DNA of 8,158 nt from Ferroplasmaceae archaeon UBA567 (lineage in GTDB: Archaea; Thermoplasmatota; Thermoplasmata; Thermoplasmatales; Thermoplasmataceae), in assembly GCA_002505185.1 (NCBI GenBank), contig DAUP01000136.1, positions 16,467-24,624 on the forward strand, written 5' to 3'. A model generated the notes under the pieces. The model made no database searches, was not told the origin of the DNA, and was given only the letters and a program-made list of their open reading frames with translations. This document shows positions 6,455 to 8,158 of this stretch, in pieces; position 1 is the first letter of the stretch, and each line of letters opens with the position of its first letter. A program made the translations under genes and the position numbers.

Positions 6455-7669
6455 ATGTTAAGTGCAGACCTTTACAAACATAATAGAAATGCCTTTGTAA
6501 GGTACCTCATTTCGAGGAACATAGCCCGTTTTTCCAACACAGCTTATTATATATATTTCATGTGGGAAATTATCGCTAACTACCACTCAGTTTTTCTCGT
6601 TAGCCTTATTCCGGGTTTTTCAATGCTTGGGTATTTTATAATTGCGATTCCTGAAGGATCGATAATAGATAAATATGACAGGCACATAATTTATATAGCC
6701 GTAAATGTGCTAATGGTGATAACTTATTCATTCATGTTTTTTGGAAGAGGCCTTTTTATCATATACGCAGTAGATTTTCTTTCATCCATGTTCATGTGGG
6801 TTATATCGGATGATTTTCGAGCTCTTACTAAGGAAATCATCCCAGCCGATCATATGGCTAAAGCCCAGGCTGCTGATCAATTTACTTCTGGAATCTTTAC
6901 ATTGGCCGGTATTCTTCTGGGTGGAATCTTTATATTCATGAGATATTACAGTGTTTATACTACCCTCATAGGAATTTCACTTTTAGCAATGGGAATGGTA
7001 TTTATTTCTGGAACAATAAGGGTATCACACCGCAGCCTAGTCAAAAATGGATTTGGGGGCACCATTAAAATCATAAAAAATATAATACCATTTCTTTTAC
7101 TGACTATGCTATTAAATGGTCTTTTTGTTGCTCTGGATGTTTTTGCATCGGGCCTCATTTACATAGTAATGCATGCCACATCAATCTACTATACATTTTT
7201 CATAGCAGGATTTCCTGCTGGCATGCTTGTTGGGGGTTTAATATCTATGCAATCCTTTTTCAGAGGTTACCTGAACAGTAATAAGCTTCTGGCATTTTAT
7301 GTTTTTATTGTGGGAGGAATATTCGTACTAATTTCCTTTAATAGAATACCTATTTTGGATGGAATTGGAACATTTGTCTTAGGAATAATTCTGGCTTTTA
7401 TTAATATTTATATTGAAACAATGATAATGAATTCCATACCCAGCAGCATTACTGGAAAATTTAATTCCCTTACAGCCATGTTTTCTGTCAGTGCCTCACC
7501 TGTTATGGCATTTGTTTTTGGATACCTGTCAAAATTCCTCTATTTCCCTTATATAATTACTATCGTAGGAATCATTATGGTATTTACCTCTCTAATTGTA
7601 ATACAAATAATGGATAGTTTTAACAAAGCAATGAAAAAAGTAGAACAAGAGAATCCGGAACTCTTTTGA
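6455..7669 (+). CDS. MFS transporter, probable drug/metabolite exporter
   Basis: A 404-residue integral membrane protein with about 11 to 12 hydrophobic segments, belonging to the major facilitator superfamily near the macrolide/enterobactin efflux branch. The loop after the second segment, PEGSIIDKYDRHIIY (66-80), is a variant of MFS motif A (G-x-x-x-D-R-x-G-R). DDFRALTKEIIPADHMAKAQAA (119-140) followed by GIFTLAGILLGG matches the loop and segment before the midpoint in this branch, where R-A-x-x-P and an A-x-A-rich helix recur. The C-terminal tail is short and charged (KKVEQENPELF). It is expected to expel a small molecule by proton antiport. ATG 6455 is set by the TATA box about 25 bases upstream with no Shine-Dalgarno site, hence probably leaderless. 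The divergent winged-helix gene is its likely repressor. The substrate is unknown. Confidence 0.88.
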   Translation: MLSADLYKHNRNAFVRYLISRNIARFSNTAYYIYFMWEIIANYHSVFLVSLIPGFSMLGYFIIAIPEGSIIDKYDRHIIYIAVNVLMVITYSFMFFGRGLFIIYAVDFLSSMFMWVISDDFRALTKEIIPADHMAKAQAADQFTSGIFTLAGILLGGIFIFMRYYSVYTTLIGISLLAMGMVFISGTIRVSHRSLVKNGFGGTIKIIKNIIPFLLLTMLLNGLFVALDVFASGLIYIVMHATSIYYTFFIAGFPAGMLVGGLISMQSFFRGYLNSNKLLAFYVFIVGGIFVLISFNRIPILDGIGTFVLGIILAFINIYIETMIMNSIPSSITGKFNSLTAMFSVSASPVMAFVFGYLSKFLYFPYIITIVGIIMVFTSLIVIQIMDSFNKAMKKVEQENPELF

Positions 7670-7704
7670 AATGTATAATTTTCATTCATTGGATTTTAAG
7701 TTGA

Positions 7705-7914
7705 TTAAGAGATAAGGGCGTGTAAGGTTGTGCCTAATTCTGCTGCATAGAACCACAGCATATCCTTATTCTCCATGATCATGTCTAATTCATTTTTCCC
7801 AATGCAGAGTGGAAGAAATTAAAACCGTCTTCATAAGTCTCCTAGACATTCCACGATGTGTTATTCTTTAGTTGGCTCCTCTTTCCTTCCTTTATAGTAA
7901 AATATTTCAATCAT
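7705..7914 (-). pseudogene. Broken gene remnant with a retained promoter
   Basis: On the minus strand an ATG at 7914 opens MIEIFYYKGRKEEPTKE and then hits TAA. Coding-like sequence resumes in another frame as ETYEDGFNFFHSALGK (7841 to about 7794), then in the first frame as KNELDMIMENKDMLWFYAAE and onward to TAA at 7705. Joining the pieces needs at least one frameshift near 7795 and several nonsense changes, so no full product can be made. The ATG at 7914 lies 25 bases from a TATA-like CTATAATT, which supports a once-real leaderless gene. The first beta-strand-like stretch and NKDMLWFY weakly recall the N-terminal domain of CorA-type metal transporters, but too little remains to name it. Confidence 0.4.
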
Positions 7915-7934
7915 GCTTCATCTATAAACTAAAC

Positions 7935-7943
7935 AATTATAGA
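7935..7943 (-). promoter_or_regulatory. TATA-like box upstream of the gene remnant
   Basis: On the minus strand this reads TCTATAATT, centred about 25 bases upstream of the ATG at 7914. It also forms one arm of an inverted repeat, CTATAA (7922-7927) and TTATAG (7937-7942). It suggests that the broken gene was once expressed as a leaderless transcript. Confidence 0.35.
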
Positions 7944-7972
7944 TTAAAAGGAATTGTATGGCCTAATGAGCC

Positions 7973-8158
7973 TTATTTTATAATTCCGGTTTTCAATATT
8001 GCTCTTTGAAAATTTATAAGATGCTTCAATTCTCTGTCAGGCATCACACTCATATATTCCTTTGAGAAGGTTACTTCCGTATCCCATTTTGCATGGAAGC
8101 CGGTTACTATGAATGTTATCTCCCTTATATCTAAATCTTCTGGCAAGTCCGAATACAC
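7973..8158 (-). CDS. Unrecognised protein, C-terminal part (cut by window edge)
   Basis: The last 61 codons of a minus-strand frame that stays open to the window edge and ends with TAA at 7973. The GTG at the very edge is probably just an internal valine, and the true start lies outside. Visible text includes DLPEDLDIREITFIVTGF, HAKWDTEVTFSKEYMSVM and a final helix-like segment, PDRELKHLINFQRAILKTG. The mix of charged and hydrophobic residues looks like a soluble protein, with no membrane segment or metal-binding cluster. I do not recognise the family. It has the same orientation as the broken remnant downstream of it (7705-7914). Confidence 0.6.
   Translation of the reverse strand: MYSDLPEDLDIREITFIVTGFHAKWDTEVTFSKEYMSVMPDRELKHLINFQRAILKTGIIK

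Noticed and set aside
6955..7158. 67-codon minus-strand frame inside the exporter gene
   Set aside because: It is a shadow of the membrane-protein codons on the opposite strand.

Overview
The window looks like chromosomal DNA of a low-GC, acid-loving archaeon of the Thermoplasmatales (Ferroplasma, Acidiplasma or Cuniculiplasma type). The basis is an archaeal gene set, heavy use of ATA and AGA/AGG codons, and start codons that mostly have no Shine-Dalgarno site but carry an A/T-rich TATA-like box about 25 bases upstream, as expected for leaderless transcripts. The taxon is an inference; no rRNA or other marker gene is present.

Left part (1-3500): a minus-strand operon of a class III PLP aminotransferase (1587-2888) and an APC-type amino-acid permease (169-1593), joined by a 7-base overlap. 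Diverging from it is an Lrp/AsnC regulator (3045-3500). Together they form an uptake, deamination and sensing unit for an amino acid or amine of unknown identity. The shared 156-base intergenic region holds TATA-like boxes for both directions and an imperfect 19-base dyad that could be the regulator's operator.

Middle part (3501-4512): a 54-residue minus-strand protein (3554-3718) shaped like a ribbon-helix-helix DNA-binding protein. It has its own TATA box and a perfect 20-base palindrome just upstream of that box. The next 730 bases hold no intact gene; they contain short repeats, a stem-loop and broken reading-frame fragments, and look like decayed DNA.

Right part (4513-8158): a very AT-rich family 4-type glycosyltransferase (4513-5694) converges on a winged-helix regulator (5805-6410). 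The regulator diverges from an MFS exporter (6455-7669) over a 44-base gap with one shared TATA region and a 10-base palindrome, a classic arrangement for a local repressor and its efflux pump. Then follow the remains of a broken minus-strand gene (7705-7914) that keeps a plausible leaderless promoter, and the 3' end of an unrecognised minus-strand gene that runs off the window (7973-8158).

I found no CRISPR array, tRNA or rRNA gene and no intact insertion sequence. The most notable points are the small ribbon-helix-helix-like gene with its perfect palindrome, the two decayed regions, and the compact repressor/exporter switch. None amounts to clear evidence of a wholly new system.
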